The notes below the pieces were generated by a model. That model did no database searches, was not told where the DNA came from, and saw nothing but the letters and a program-made list of their open reading frames with translations. The position numbers and the translations under genes were made by a program. From Mucispirillum schaedleri ASF457 (GTDB taxonomy: Bacteria; Chrysiogenota; Deferribacteres; Deferribacterales; Mucispirillaceae), in the NCBI RefSeq assembly GCF_000487995.2, contig NZ_CP097562.1:989001-1053000 (forward strand): 64,000 bases of DNA, read 5' to 3'. Of this stretch, positions 49,368 to 58,819 are shown one piece after another. Every line of letters starts with the position of its first letter. Position 1 is the first letter of the stretch.

Positions 49368-50528
49368 TTATTTACCTAATTCCTTAATAGTAGATACAAA
49401 TATTTCTGCACCTTTTAATAAATCTTCACTGCTGATATTTAATGGCGGATAAAGACGCACAGAATTATTACCAGCAGTAACAACTAAAAGATGATTTTCT
49501 AAACATGCTTCTGCCACATCTTTTGGTGAATATGGAGTTTTAACACCTATTAAAAGACCTTCCCCTTTAACTAAGCATGTATCAGACAGATTTTTATATA
49601 AATAATCTTTTAATAATGCACCTTTTTCTTTTACTGACTGTAAAAAGCCCTCTTTTGTCATCTCTTTAATTACTGCAATACCAGCAGCACATGCAAGTGG
49701 ATTGCCGCCAAAAGTTGAGCCGTGAGTGCCGCCAGTAAAAAGAGATGCAGCTTTTTCAACTGATACAACTGCCCCCATAGGAACACCACCTGCAATAGAT
49801 TTTGAAAGTGTCATAATATCAGGCACCACTCCAAAAAGCTTATATGCAAATAATTCACCTGTTCTGCCGTAGCCTGTCTGCACTTCATCAACTATCATTA
49901 ATATATCTTTTTCGTCACATATTCTGCGAACTTCTTTTAAAAACTCTATATCAACTGGAATAACACCGCCTTCCCCTTGAAAAAGCTCTAATATTATTGC
50001 AGCAGTATCATTTAAAGATACTGCATTTTTAAAAGCTTCAATATTATTAAATGGTATATACTGATTATATCCAGGCATAGGGTATGAGCCTTTTTGAATT
50101 TTTTCCTGAGCTGTAGCACCCATTGTGGCATAAGTTCTGCCATGAAAAGAGTTATACATTGATATAATTTTATATTTTTTTCCATGATGTATAGTATTGC
50201 CATAAAGGCGGGCAAGTTTTATTGCTGCCTCATTTGCTTCAGCTCCCGAATTACAGAAAAATACTTTACCATTAAAACTATTTTTAGAAATTAAATCTGC
50301 TAACTCTTCCTGTAACGGTATTTCATAAAGATTAGATGTATGCATAACCTTTGCAGCCTGAGAACATACTGCATCAGTTAATGGCTTAAAATTATGACCC
50401 AAATTTGTTACAGAAATCCCTGAAGCAAAATCAAGGTATTCTTCATTATCTGCTGTATAAAGTTTTGCACCAAGTCCGTAAGCAAATGATATTTTAAATC
50501 TGCCATAATTATTCATAAGAGATGACAT
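49368..50528 (-). CDS. argD: Acetylornithine aminotransferase
   Basis: A PLP enzyme of arginine synthesis that may also serve lysine synthesis. FCNSGAEANEAAIKLAR, VDEVQTGYGRTGELFA and the Schiff-base lysine in LSKSIAGGVPMGA are visible. Start at 50528 has GGAG seven nt upstream. It begins the argD-argF-argG-glyQ operon; argH is not nearby. Confidence 0.95.
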   Translation of the reverse strand: MSSLMNNYGRFKISFAYGLGAKLYTADNEEYLDFASGISVTNLGHNFKPLTDAVCSQAAKVMHTSNLYEIPLQEELADLISKNSFNGKVFFCNSGAEANEAAIKLARLYGNTIHHGKKYKIISMYNSFHGRTYATMGATAQEKIQKGSYPMPGYNQYIPFNNIEAFKNAVSLNDTAAIILELFQGEGGVIPVDIEFLKEVRRICDEKDILMIVDEVQTGYGRTGELFAYKLFGVVPDIMTLSKSIAGGVPMGAVVSVEKAASLFTGGTHGSTFGGNPLACAAGIAVIKEMTKEGFLQSVKEKGALLKDYLYKNLSDTCLVKGEGLLIGVKTPYSPKDVAEACLENHLLVVTAGNNSVRLYPPLNISSEDLLKGAEIFVSTIKELGK

Positions 50529-50725
50529 ATTATATCTCCAGTTTCATAATTCATATTAAGATTATTTTTATAAACCATATTTTTAAATAAATCAATGAAA
50601 TATCATAGATTTTTTTATAATTTTTACAACAGAAAATATCTGTATAATATATATTTTAATTTTTTTTAAATTTTTGCAAAAAATAGATTGAAAATTATTT
50701 TATATCATATTATAAATATTTCTGT

Positions 50726-52036
50726 ATGAATATTAGAAACAGTAAAGAAATAATTCAAAACATTTTAGAACGATACAATTTTACCGCTATATACAGCGAC
50801 AGTTGTAACAAATTTGGCATTGAAACATCAAAAAATTATGCTGATGGTAATGATGCAATAGATTTCCTGTATTCTTCTGCAGTGATAGGCAGTAAATCTT
50901 TAGGTTTTTTTACAGAGCTTCCATTTTTTGAAGTAACAAGGCCTTTGCGAGCAGAATGTCTTTTCATTACACAAACTCTGCCAAAATACATAAGTACACC
51001 AGTCATTATTATTAAAAATGCAGAAGATATTTCAGCAAGACTTACACTTGCAGTAAAACTTTCTGTTGAACATAAAATACCTGTTACTGTTGTTATTACT
51101 CATAATGCTGCAAATAATTATACAGATTTTGAGCGTGCTAATAATGACTTAGGCAGGATTTCTCCATACATTAATGCTTCTACTTTTAAACAGTCTATTT
51201 CTAAAGAAGAGCTAAAAGAAACTTATAATGCAGTAAATAATAATCTTATGCAAGTGCTTCCAGCAAATTTAACTGATGATATTACACTTATTTCTTTACA
51301 GCATAAAGGCTGTTTTCCAGAATATTTTGTGCCGGAAATCAAACCTGATGTTTTTAAAATACTTAGTAATGATATTTATGCATATAGTAGTGAAAAAGAT
51401 TTACTAGAACAGTTTTTCTTTAATAACTACAGCACAGAATTTGATTTTAAAGAACGAGAAGATAAAATATATCCGCAGATTAATAATCTTTTATGTCCGG
51501 GCTGCCCTTTTGTAAATATTTTTGCTCGTGGAGTAGAAAAAGATACTATTATATTTACAGATATTACATGCAAAGGTGTATTAGAGACTTTTCCTGAGCT
51601 TAATTATCTTACAATAGACGGGTATATGGGTATTATATCTAGTGAAGTCCGCTCATCTACTCTTTTTATTGGTAAAGCATCTTCATATAAATCTCACTAT
51701 AATAACATTATCAGCAAAAGGGGAAGAGTTATTCTTTTAAATGACAGCGGTGTTGCAAAAATAGATGGTTTTTCATCTATCAGGCATCCTAAAAAACTGA
51801 ATAAAATAAAAAATACTCTTTATCCATACAGCTGCAACAATATTAAAAAATATTCAAAAGTTAAAATTAAACTTCATAAATGTTCATGTATTAAAAATAA
51901 TGCTCCATGCAGTGTATTTGAAAAAACTTTATGTCCTGCCATATATACATCATCTAATGATATATCAATAGATAATACAATGTGCAATGGATGTTTAGCA
52001 TGTAAATTATTATGCAGTCAGGGAGCAGTTTCATGA
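50726..52036 (+). CDS. Degenerate indolepyruvate ferredoxin oxidoreductase alpha-like protein
   Basis: It resembles IorA in outline but is only 436 residues and lacks key motifs. LCPGCPF at about residue 253 matches the IorA LCPGCPH start of the TPP half. The usual DIGCYT, GDST and N-x2-T metal/TPP motifs read DITCKG, GKAS and NDSGVA. The C-terminus keeps a single ferredoxin-like CNGCLACKLLC. It is likely catalytically altered or inactive. It overlaps the next gene by 4 bp (ATGA), so expression is coupled. Confidence 0.6.
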   Translation: MNIRNSKEIIQNILERYNFTAIYSDSCNKFGIETSKNYADGNDAIDFLYSSAVIGSKSLGFFTELPFFEVTRPLRAECLFITQTLPKYISTPVIIIKNAEDISARLTLAVKLSVEHKIPVTVVITHNAANNYTDFERANNDLGRISPYINASTFKQSISKEELKETYNAVNNNLMQVLPANLTDDITLISLQHKGCFPEYFVPEIKPDVFKILSNDIYAYSSEKDLLEQFFFNNYSTEFDFKEREDKIYPQINNLLCPGCPFVNIFARGVEKDTIIFTDITCKGVLETFPELNYLTIDGYMGIISSEVRSSTLFIGKASSYKSHYNNIISKRGRVILLNDSGVAKIDGFSSIRHPKKLNKIKNTLYPYSCNNIKKYSKVKIKLHKCSCIKNNAPCSVFEKTLCPAIYTSSNDISIDNTMCNGCLACKLLCSQGAVS

Positions 52037-52506
52037 ATTACCGCATATTTTTAAACGGATATAGATTTTCTACTTATAATGACTGCATAAAACTGCTTAT
52101 ATATAGTGCAGAGCAGTCTGATTATATTGTTGATATAGAAGGGTTTGAAAAAACTACTCCATATTCCCCTGCTAAAAACTATATTTTGCTTAAAGGCAGC
52201 TCAAAAGAAATATACAGTGATATTATTATAGACTTTGATAACCTGCTTATTAATGCAAACTATGATAAGGCTATAACTATTTCGCCAAGCACACTGGAAA
52301 CATCTCCACTTCCTGATGCAGTGCACTACTGGATGTCTATAGGTGCGGTATTTAAAATAATCAGTGACTTATCACCTGCTTATGTTACTGGGTATCTGCT
52401 TGAAAAAAATATGAAAAAAGAGCTGGAAGCATTTAATTTATCTTTAAGCAGGCTTCCGTTTGCTGTGCAGATAGCTGTAAACGAACTTATGACGGATATT
52501 GAATAA
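52033..52506 (+). CDS. Hypothetical protein coupled to the IorA-like gene (IorB remnant?)
   Basis: The start at 52033 has GGGAG seven nt upstream and overlaps the previous stop (ATGA). The 157-residue product has no clear motif. Its position immediately after an IorA-like gene suggests a diverged IorB. It ends one base before the next ATG. Confidence 0.5.
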   Translation: MNYRIFLNGYRFSTYNDCIKLLIYSAEQSDYIVDIEGFEKTTPYSPAKNYILLKGSSKEIYSDIIIDFDNLLINANYDKAITISPSTLETSPLPDAVHYWMSIGAVFKIISDLSPAYVTGYLLEKNMKKELEAFNLSLSRLPFAVQIAVNELMTDIE

Positions 52507-52943
52507 TGGATGGGAAAAAAGCATACAGCACATTTAATGGTGTTATGCTTGGGTTTCTTATACTTATTGCTCTTTCACTTGCTGCTGTTTTACTTTTTAC
52601 TAAATCATCAGTTTTCAGCAAAATAGACGAACATGGCTGCAACAACAGTGGCGGCTACACTTTCAGCTATGCAAAAGCTAAATGTATAAAAATATATGAA
52701 GAAGCAGTGCAGTTGAATAAAACAGGCTCAAATAATCCAAATGATTTAAAAGCATTTATTGTTTTTTCTGATGATAATAAATCGGCAGATATTTTTCTTC
52801 CAGACAGAATATATGCACTATTACTGCTAAAAGAGAATAATGCAGAATGGCACGACAACTCATCTACATATATACTTTATAATCTTCCTGAAAAATTAAG
52901 TCTTAAAGAAAATAGTGAAGAAATATATTATATTAACAGATAA
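52506..52943 (+). CDS. Membrane-anchored periplasmic hypothetical protein
   Basis: Not recognised. An N-terminal helix (GVMLGFLILIALSLAAVLLF) is followed by a periplasmic domain of about 105 residues with two cysteines (HGCNNSGGY, AKCIKIY) that could form a disulfide. It is third in a tightly overlapping operon with the IorA-like and IorB-like genes. Confidence 0.6.
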   Translation: MDGKKAYSTFNGVMLGFLILIALSLAAVLLFTKSSVFSKIDEHGCNNSGGYTFSYAKAKCIKIYEEAVQLNKTGSNNPNDLKAFIVFSDDNKSADIFLPDRIYALLLLKENNAEWHDNSSTYILYNLPEKLSLKENSEEIYYINR

Positions 52944-52967
52944 AGTATATACTGAGCCTGCTTATAT

Positions 52968-53350
52968 GTCATACTGATCCAAAGGCGAAGTATCTTAATT
53001 TATCCTTTATTAAAAAATACATCCTTGTATTTTTTAAACCATACTCTGCCGAAACAAGTTCGGCTATCGCTTACTAAAGACGGCTCGTCATGAGCCTAAT
53101 AAGGCGAAGTATCTTAATTTATCCTTTATTAAAAAATACATCCTTGTATTTTTTAAACCACACTCTGCCGAAACAAGTTCGGCTATCGCTTACTAAAGAC
53201 GGCTCATCATGAGCCTAATAAGGCAAAGTATCTTAATTTATCCTTTATTAAAAAATACATCCTTGTATTTTTTAAACCACACTCTGCCGAAACAAGTTCG
53301 GCTATCGCTTACTAAAGACGGCTCGTCATGAGCCTGATAAGGCAAAGTAT
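52968..53350 (+). repeat. Tandem array of three 119-bp four-hairpin units plus a partial head
   Basis: Units start at 52968, 53087 and 53206, and the final head at 53325. Each has hairpin 2 (AAAAAATACA-tcct-TGTATTTTTT), hairpin 3 (GCCGAA-acaag-TTCGGC) and hairpin 4 (GGCTC-rtcat-GAGCC), the last overlapping the next head. Compared with the 44.8 kb array, stems 2 and 4 have changed on both arms together. Confidence 0.85.
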
Positions 53351-53403
53351 CTAATAAAAAAGATAATTTAAAAATATTATACGCTTATGTAATATATATA
53401 ATT

Positions 53404-53511
53404 TAGATTTTTCGCCTGTAAAAATCAGGCTCAAAATGACATGATTGTAATAGTTTTATTGTTCACAGAGTTATCGCTGCACAATGTCTATTCTGAGCGA
53501 AGCGAAGAATC
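53404..53511. repeat. Two short tandem-GA hairpins
   Basis: One on the minus strand at 53404-53440 (TTTTGAGCC...GGCGAAAAA) and one on the plus strand at 53487-53511 (TTCTGAGC-gaa-GCGAAGAA). Lower stems TTTT/AAAA and TTCT/AGAA covary; the GA steps do not. Confidence 0.75.
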
Positions 53512-53553
53512 TATTACAATTAGTTACATAAACTTATTATTATACAATTATTT

Positions 53554-54474
53554 TTAATCTCTTAAAAATGGAAGAAACTTAAACTTTCTTTCAGGCAGCG
53601 GCTCATCCTGATTATTTTGTGATGGGTTATTTGTAACATCATTTCTTTGGTTATCTAATGCAGAAGCTGGTGGAGTGTTTTGAGTGTTTTCTTCACCAGG
53701 CACAACAGGCACTGTTGTAACTGGTGCTAATACATTTGGTCTATTAATATTATCACTAACGGCATTAGGGTTTATAGATGCGGTATCAACAGCAAGTCTG
53801 AAACCAAGCCCTGCATATCTTAAAGAAGTTCTTTCATCTTTTATAACTTTTCTCATTTCTTTAGGACCGTCGCTAAATCCGCCGCCAGCAACAGCAAGGT
53901 TTGCAGCACCAAGCAGATTAGCACATGTATTAGTTCTATCATTTTCTGAATTGCAAAGCCATTCTTTTACATTGCCAAATAAATCATAGTAGCCTTTGCT
54001 GTTTGCTGCAAATGAGCCGACAGGTGCAGTGTTAGGAAATCTATCATCACATTCAAAATAAGCATTGCCAAATCGGTTTACTGTATTAGATGAAATATCA
54101 TAAAAATTTGCATAAGAGCATACATCATCTCTATTAATTTTTATTTCTCCAACTGCTTCTTTCCATTCAGCAACTGTTGGAAGCCTGTAATTAGACTGAG
54201 TAGCAGAATTTAATGTATTTAAAAATTTCTGAATATCACCAATAGAAACAGATTCCACAGGATAAGAACCGCCTTTATTAAAATAAAATGGAGCTGTATT
54301 CATCACTTTATACCACTGCTCTTGAGTTACTTCATAAACAGCTAAATAGGTTTTGTTATTAAGTTTTTTAAACTCAATACCAGAGTAGCTGTCTATAAAG
54401 GATGGCTTGTCAAAAGCAGCAGCATATAACGGCATAACAATAAAACAAAGTAATATTAGTAATTTTTTAATCAA
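53554..54474 (-). CDS. Secreted SUMF1 / formylglycine-generating-enzyme-like protein
   Basis: Signal peptide MIKKLLILLCFIVMPLYAAA. The core has the family landmarks YLAVYEVTQEQWYKVM, YPVESVSIGDIQKFLNTLN, YRLPTVAEWKEAV, GYYDLFGNVKEWL and AGGGFSD...RYAGLGFRLA, typical of the FGE/SUMF1 lectin-like fold. The C-terminal 80 residues are a disordered Asn/Pro/Gln-rich tail. Members are often not true enzymes but ligand-binding modules. Catalytic cysteines of FGE are not obvious. Confidence 0.85.
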   Translation of the reverse strand: MIKKLLILLCFIVMPLYAAAFDKPSFIDSYSGIEFKKLNNKTYLAVYEVTQEQWYKVMNTAPFYFNKGGSYPVESVSIGDIQKFLNTLNSATQSNYRLPTVAEWKEAVGEIKINRDDVCSYANFYDISSNTVNRFGNAYFECDDRFPNTAPVGSFAANSKGYYDLFGNVKEWLCNSENDRTNTCANLLGAANLAVAGGGFSDGPKEMRKVIKDERTSLRYAGLGFRLAVDTASINPNAVSDNINRPNVLAPVTTVPVVPGEENTQNTPPASALDNQRNDVTNNPSQNNQDEPLPERKFKFLPFLRD

Positions 54475-54821
54475 AATAATTCACCGTAATAAATACTATC
54501 CATAATATATTATAATCGCAATTATTATATATTTTAATAAGTATATTATCAAGTAAAAATATACTATATTACACTAATTTTTATAACATATTTATCCATT
54601 ATTAAGATATTATCCTAAAAAGTTTATTTATTTTATCCATTAAAGCATTTATCTCAAAAATTATTTTATTATCTTTTCCGCTTAATTTTTATGAGCTGAT
54701 TTTTAAATTAATATTTTTCATTTCCTTTTCTTTTTCGGACATAACGGACATATAAGTATTTTTTCTTGTATATATTAGCCATACAGAACAATAAAGACAA
54801 AAAATATTTTAAGGAAATATA
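54475..54821. other. Intergenic region ahead of the phage head module
   Basis: AT-rich with no gene. CGGACATAACGGACAT near 54738-54753 is a short direct repeat of CGGACAT. It could be a regulatory or attachment sequence, but nothing else supports that. Confidence 0.3.
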
Positions 54822-55193
54822 ATGAAGAAAAAATATAGAACACATAAAGATTTAGAAAAAATGGCAGAAAATTATTTTGCAGAGCAGGAAGAGCTTAATA
54901 AGCCATGCTCTATAGCAGGTATATCATACTTTATGGGCTTTGCAGATAAAAGCGAGTTTTTAGAGCTTGAAAAAGATGAAGAGTTTGCACCAGTTATTAA
55001 CCGCATAAAGCTGAAAATTGAAAGTCAGGCTATTGAAATGCTTACAGATAAAAGTTATGCAACAACTGGTGTAATTTTTAACTTAAAATGCAGCTTTGGT
55101 TACAGTGACAAAATAACTGCTGGCAAAGATGATATGGCAGAGCTTATGCAGAATGCAAAAAAACTTATAGATGAGGCAGAGACTAATGAGTAA
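54822..55193 (+). CDS. Phage terminase small subunit
   Basis: A 123-residue basic-acidic helical protein of the terminase small-subunit type (DNA-packaging gp3-like). It carries the N-terminal PCSIAGISYFMGFADKSEFLELEKD helix-turn-helix and later TGVIFNLKCSFGYSDK. It overlaps the large-subunit gene by 8 bp. It recognises the packaging site and activates the large subunit. Confidence 0.8.
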   Translation: MKKKYRTHKDLEKMAENYFAEQEELNKPCSIAGISYFMGFADKSEFLELEKDEEFAPVINRIKLKIESQAIEMLTDKSYATTGVIFNLKCSFGYSDKITAGKDDMAELMQNAKKLIDEAETNE

Positions 55194-56622
55194 AAAATAT
55201 GCTTTATCAAATACTGCACACGATTTAGCATATATTTTAGCCCGCACAGAAAGCGATCCGCTTTTATTTGTGCAGGCAGCATTTCCATGGGGTAAAGATG
55301 AGCTTAAAAATCACAGCATACTAGACTGGCAGAAAGATGTGCTGATAAATTTACGGGATGGAATAATAAACCTAAGTGAAGCTGTGCAGATAGCAGTATC
55401 ATCAGGTCATGGAATAGGCAAAAGTGCTCTTGTTTCATGGCTTACTTTATGGGCACTATCAACAAAACCAAACACAAAGGGAGTAATAACTGCAAATACA
55501 GAGCATCAGTTGAAAAGCAAAACATGGGCAGAGCTTGCAAAATGGCACAGGCTTTCTATTGTGGAAAATATGTTTGAAGTAAGCAAAACTGCTATATTTT
55601 CAAGGGATGCAAGGTATGAAAAAACATGGCGAATAGATGCAATACCATGGAGTGAACACAGACCTGAAGCCTTTGCAGGTCTGCATAATCAGGGCGGCAG
55701 AATATTAATAATATTTGATGAAGCATCAGCCATACCATCATGTATATGGGAAGTGGCAGAAGGAGCTTTAACAGATAAAGACACACAGATATTTTTTGTA
55801 TGCTTTGGCAACCCAACAAGAAGTGACGGCAGGTTTTATGAATGTTTTGGCAGGTTTAGGCACAGATGGATTACTAAAAAGGTAGACAGCCGCACAGTGC
55901 CTATTACAGATAAAAGGCAGATAAATAAATGGGTGGAAGATTACGGATTAGAAAGCGACTTTATAAAAGTGCGTGTGCTTGGTGAATTTCCATCTGGCGG
56001 CAGTGCTTCTCTTATCAAGCGGGATGATATAACAGCTGCTGTGATGAGAAATTTAGAAGAAAGCATATATATTCATGCACCAAGAATATTAGGGGTAGAT
56101 GTAGCAAGATTTGGCGAGGATAAAACAGTAATAGCAAGGCGTCAGGGCTTAAAGCTTTATGATTTAAAAAAATACTCATCACTTGATACGCTGGAAGTAT
56201 CTGATGCACTAATAAGGGAGATAAATGATTTTAAACCTGATGGTGTGTTTATAGATATGGGCGGAGTAGGAGCAGGAGTATATGACAGGCTTAAATGGAT
56301 GGGCTATAATGTTACTGGAATAGATTTTGCAGGCAGACCAGAAAGAAAGGATAAATATATTAATAAACGGGCTGAAATGTGGTGCTCTATGGCAGACTGG
56401 CTTAAAATGGCAGATATTCCGCATGACAGTGATTTAAAAGAAGATTTAGCAGGTCCAGAATATTATTTCAGGGGAGATAATGCTCAAATTCTTTTAGAAA
56501 AAAAGCAGGATATGAAAAAACGGGGGCTTGCAAGCCCAGACTGTGCTGATGCTCTTGCTTTAACATTTGCAGGCAGTGTTCGTGCAGATAAAAGGCAGCT
56601 GCCTTCAGTTATGCTAAGATAA
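55186..56622 (+). CDS. Phage terminase large subunit
   Basis: An ATP-driven packaging motor and nuclease, 478 residues from the ATG at 55186. Walker A is SSGHGIGKSALVSW and Walker B is RILIIFDEAS. The RNase-H-like nuclease half has LGVDVARFGEDKT, GVFIDMGGVGAGVYDRL and SPDCADALALTFA carrying acidic residues. The protein is intact, so packaging could in principle still work. Confidence 0.93.
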   Translation: MSKKYALSNTAHDLAYILARTESDPLLFVQAAFPWGKDELKNHSILDWQKDVLINLRDGIINLSEAVQIAVSSGHGIGKSALVSWLTLWALSTKPNTKGVITANTEHQLKSKTWAELAKWHRLSIVENMFEVSKTAIFSRDARYEKTWRIDAIPWSEHRPEAFAGLHNQGGRILIIFDEASAIPSCIWEVAEGALTDKDTQIFFVCFGNPTRSDGRFYECFGRFRHRWITKKVDSRTVPITDKRQINKWVEDYGLESDFIKVRVLGEFPSGGSASLIKRDDITAAVMRNLEESIYIHAPRILGVDVARFGEDKTVIARRQGLKLYDLKKYSSLDTLEVSDALIREINDFKPDGVFIDMGGVGAGVYDRLKWMGYNVTGIDFAGRPERKDKYINKRAEMWCSMADWLKMADIPHDSDLKEDLAGPEYYFRGDNAQILLEKKQDMKKRGLASPDCADALALTFAGSVRADKRQLPSVMLR

Positions 56623-56673
56623 ATAAAGGATATGTTTTAGGCAGTTTAAATTTAGCTGCAGTATTAAGAAATT

Positions 56674-56770
56674 AGATACTTCGCCTGTAAGGCTCAGTAT
56701 GACATAGTTCAATATATAAATTACTTAGTATTATAAAACTAATGTCTATTCTGAGCAAAGCGAAGAATCT
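56674..56770. repeat. Two tandem-GA hairpins inside the phage operon
   Basis: Minus-strand copy 56674-56703 (TACTGAGCCTtacAGGCGAAGTA) and plus-strand copy 56743-56770 (TTCTGAGCaaaGCGAAGAA). They sit between terminase and portal genes, so the host repeat has entered the phage module. Confidence 0.7.
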
Positions 56771-56834
56771 TTATTATAATCTTTTATTTACATTATAAAT
56801 TTTTTAAACACTGTGTAATTAAAGGTATAATATT

Positions 56835-58574
56835 ATGAAAGTAAAGTTAGAAGATAAAGATATTTTAGAGATTATAAAAAAGGATAAAGAGCAGGCTTTA
56901 AGTTACTATAACCAGCATTTAAAGCCAAGATTTAAAAAATATTATGAGCTTTATAATGGCGAAAAGATAGATACAAAAAAATACAGAATGCCTGAAAGCT
57001 CATTTATAAGCCGTGATGTGTTAGTAACAATAAGAGCATTAATGCCTGATATAAACAAGCTGCTTTTTTCTTCAAACCCTGTGGAAGTAACGGCAAGAAG
57101 TGGAGAAGATGAAGAAAAGGCAGCAAAAATGCAGGCTTTATTAAACTATCAGATAACAGCACAAAATCCATATCATACTATATTTACAAGGCTTATAACA
57201 AATGCACTTATAACAGGCTGTGCAGCTTTAAAAATCTTATGGATAAAAGAGTATAGTGAAAAAGAAATTGATGAAATAGTGCCAAAAGAAAAAATGCAGT
57301 CATTAATTAATGCAGGTTTTCAGGTAAAATCAAGCCCTGTGTATATAAATGGCATAGAAAAATACAGGGTCCAGTATAAAGCATCATATGTCAGTAAAAA
57401 TCAGCCAGTTTTTGAAGTGCTGCCTTATAATGAATTTTTATTTGATGCAAGTGCCTTATCTTTACAGGAGGCAGATTATGTAATACACAGGAAACTTGTA
57501 AATTATGATTATTTAATCCGCAGGCAGAAAGATGGGGTGTATAAAAATATATCAAAGATAAAAGATAATGTTTTTACTTATGAAGATGATGATGTTCTAA
57601 ATAAACCACACTATATTTCTTCCAGTGATAAAAATAAGGCAAGAAAGCTGTATATGCTTAATGAATACTGGGGCAGGATAGATATTGATAATGATGGTTT
57701 ACTAGAAAATGTAGTTATAACTTACTGCGGCAGTCAGATATTATCTATAGAAGAAAACACTTATTCAATGTATCCGTTTTTTGTGTTTGCACCTTTTTTA
57801 TCAATGGACAGCATTGCAGGCAGGGGGCTTGCAGAGCTGGCAGAAAATACTCAGATAATTAAAACTGCACTAATAAGGGAAATATTAGAAAATACAAGGC
57901 GGAATAATAACAGGAAGATTTTTTATAAAGTAGATGATTTGCTAAATCCATCGCAGATGGTAACAAGCGAGCAGTATGTTGCAGTGCGGGACAGTGCAGA
58001 TATTAATAATATATTTGCTCCAGAGCCTTTTGAAGTAATAAGTGCAAATACATTTTCCTTAGTGGAATATTTTGATAAGGAAAACCAAAAGATAACAGGG
58101 GTCAGCGAAATGAAACATGGCTTGAAACAGTCAGTTGAAACTCAGACAGCAACAGAAGCAGTTATAAAATATGAATCAGCTGCTTCACAGGTGCAGACTG
58201 TTGTTTTAAATTTTGCTGAAAGTTTAAAGGAAGCATACAGATTTTTAGTATATCAAAACCAAAGGTTTATAGATAATGTGCAGGTTGTCCGCCTTTTAAA
58301 TGATGTAATAGAAATAAATCCGCAGGATATAAAAGATATAGATTTTGATTTAAATATATCACAGTCCTTATCAAGCGGATGGGAAGATACAAGACGCAGA
58401 GCATTAAATAATGCACTTGCTATGATGATAGAAATAGGAGAGCCTAGGAATTTAACAGATAATATGCGTATAAGAAACCTAATGGCAAAAATATTAGAAG
58501 AAAGCGGGTTAAAGGATACAGAAAATTATCTTATAGGTTTAGAAAAACTTAGAGAGCAGGCAGAAAATGGATAA
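56835..58574 (+). CDS. Phage portal protein
   Basis: A 579-residue protein that forms the dodecameric DNA entry ring. It resembles P22-type portals: SFISRDVLVTIRALMPDINKLLFSSNPVEV near the N-terminus, PVFEVLPYNEFLFDASA in the middle and GLAELAENTQIIKTALIREILENTRR toward the C-terminus. AAAGGT precedes the ATG. It is intact and follows the terminase genes in the usual order. Confidence 0.88.
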   Translation: MKVKLEDKDILEIIKKDKEQALSYYNQHLKPRFKKYYELYNGEKIDTKKYRMPESSFISRDVLVTIRALMPDINKLLFSSNPVEVTARSGEDEEKAAKMQALLNYQITAQNPYHTIFTRLITNALITGCAALKILWIKEYSEKEIDEIVPKEKMQSLINAGFQVKSSPVYINGIEKYRVQYKASYVSKNQPVFEVLPYNEFLFDASALSLQEADYVIHRKLVNYDYLIRRQKDGVYKNISKIKDNVFTYEDDDVLNKPHYISSSDKNKARKLYMLNEYWGRIDIDNDGLLENVVITYCGSQILSIEENTYSMYPFFVFAPFLSMDSIAGRGLAELAENTQIIKTALIREILENTRRNNNRKIFYKVDDLLNPSQMVTSEQYVAVRDSADINNIFAPEPFEVISANTFSLVEYFDKENQKITGVSEMKHGLKQSVETQTATEAVIKYESAASQVQTVVLNFAESLKEAYRFLVYQNQRFIDNVQVVRLLNDVIEINPQDIKDIDFDLNISQSLSSGWEDTRRRALNNALAMMIEIGEPRNLTDNMRIRNLMAKILEESGLKDTENYLIGLEKLREQAENG

Positions 58575-58815
58575 TCTGCTTAAAAGCCGCATATCAAAAG
58601 GCGAAAAAGCATATTATGCAGCTGAATATATTTTACCGCTTTTAAAAACTTATGAAAAAGAAATATTACTGTCACTGGAAAAGGGTGAAAATATAAGAAA
58701 ACTGCATGGTATGGCTTATATAATAAAGAAAATAAATGATGATATAAAGCGTGATATATCTCACGGAGAAGATGCAAAAAAAATGATGATAAATAAATCA
58801 GTAAATAAGGAATAA
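58567..58815 (+). CDS. Small phage-module protein
   Basis: An 82-residue basic helical protein that overlaps the portal stop by 8 bp. No family recognised. Its position between portal and scaffold suggests a head-assembly role. Confidence 0.6.
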   Translation: MDNLLKSRISKGEKAYYAAEYILPLLKTYEKEILLSLEKGENIRKLHGMAYIIKKINDDIKRDISHGEDAKKMMINKSVNKE

Positions 58816-58819
58816 AAAA

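Noticed and set aside
52968-53350. Possible CRISPR array
   Set aside because: Units are 119 bp and identical along their whole length; there are no unique spacers and no cas genes.
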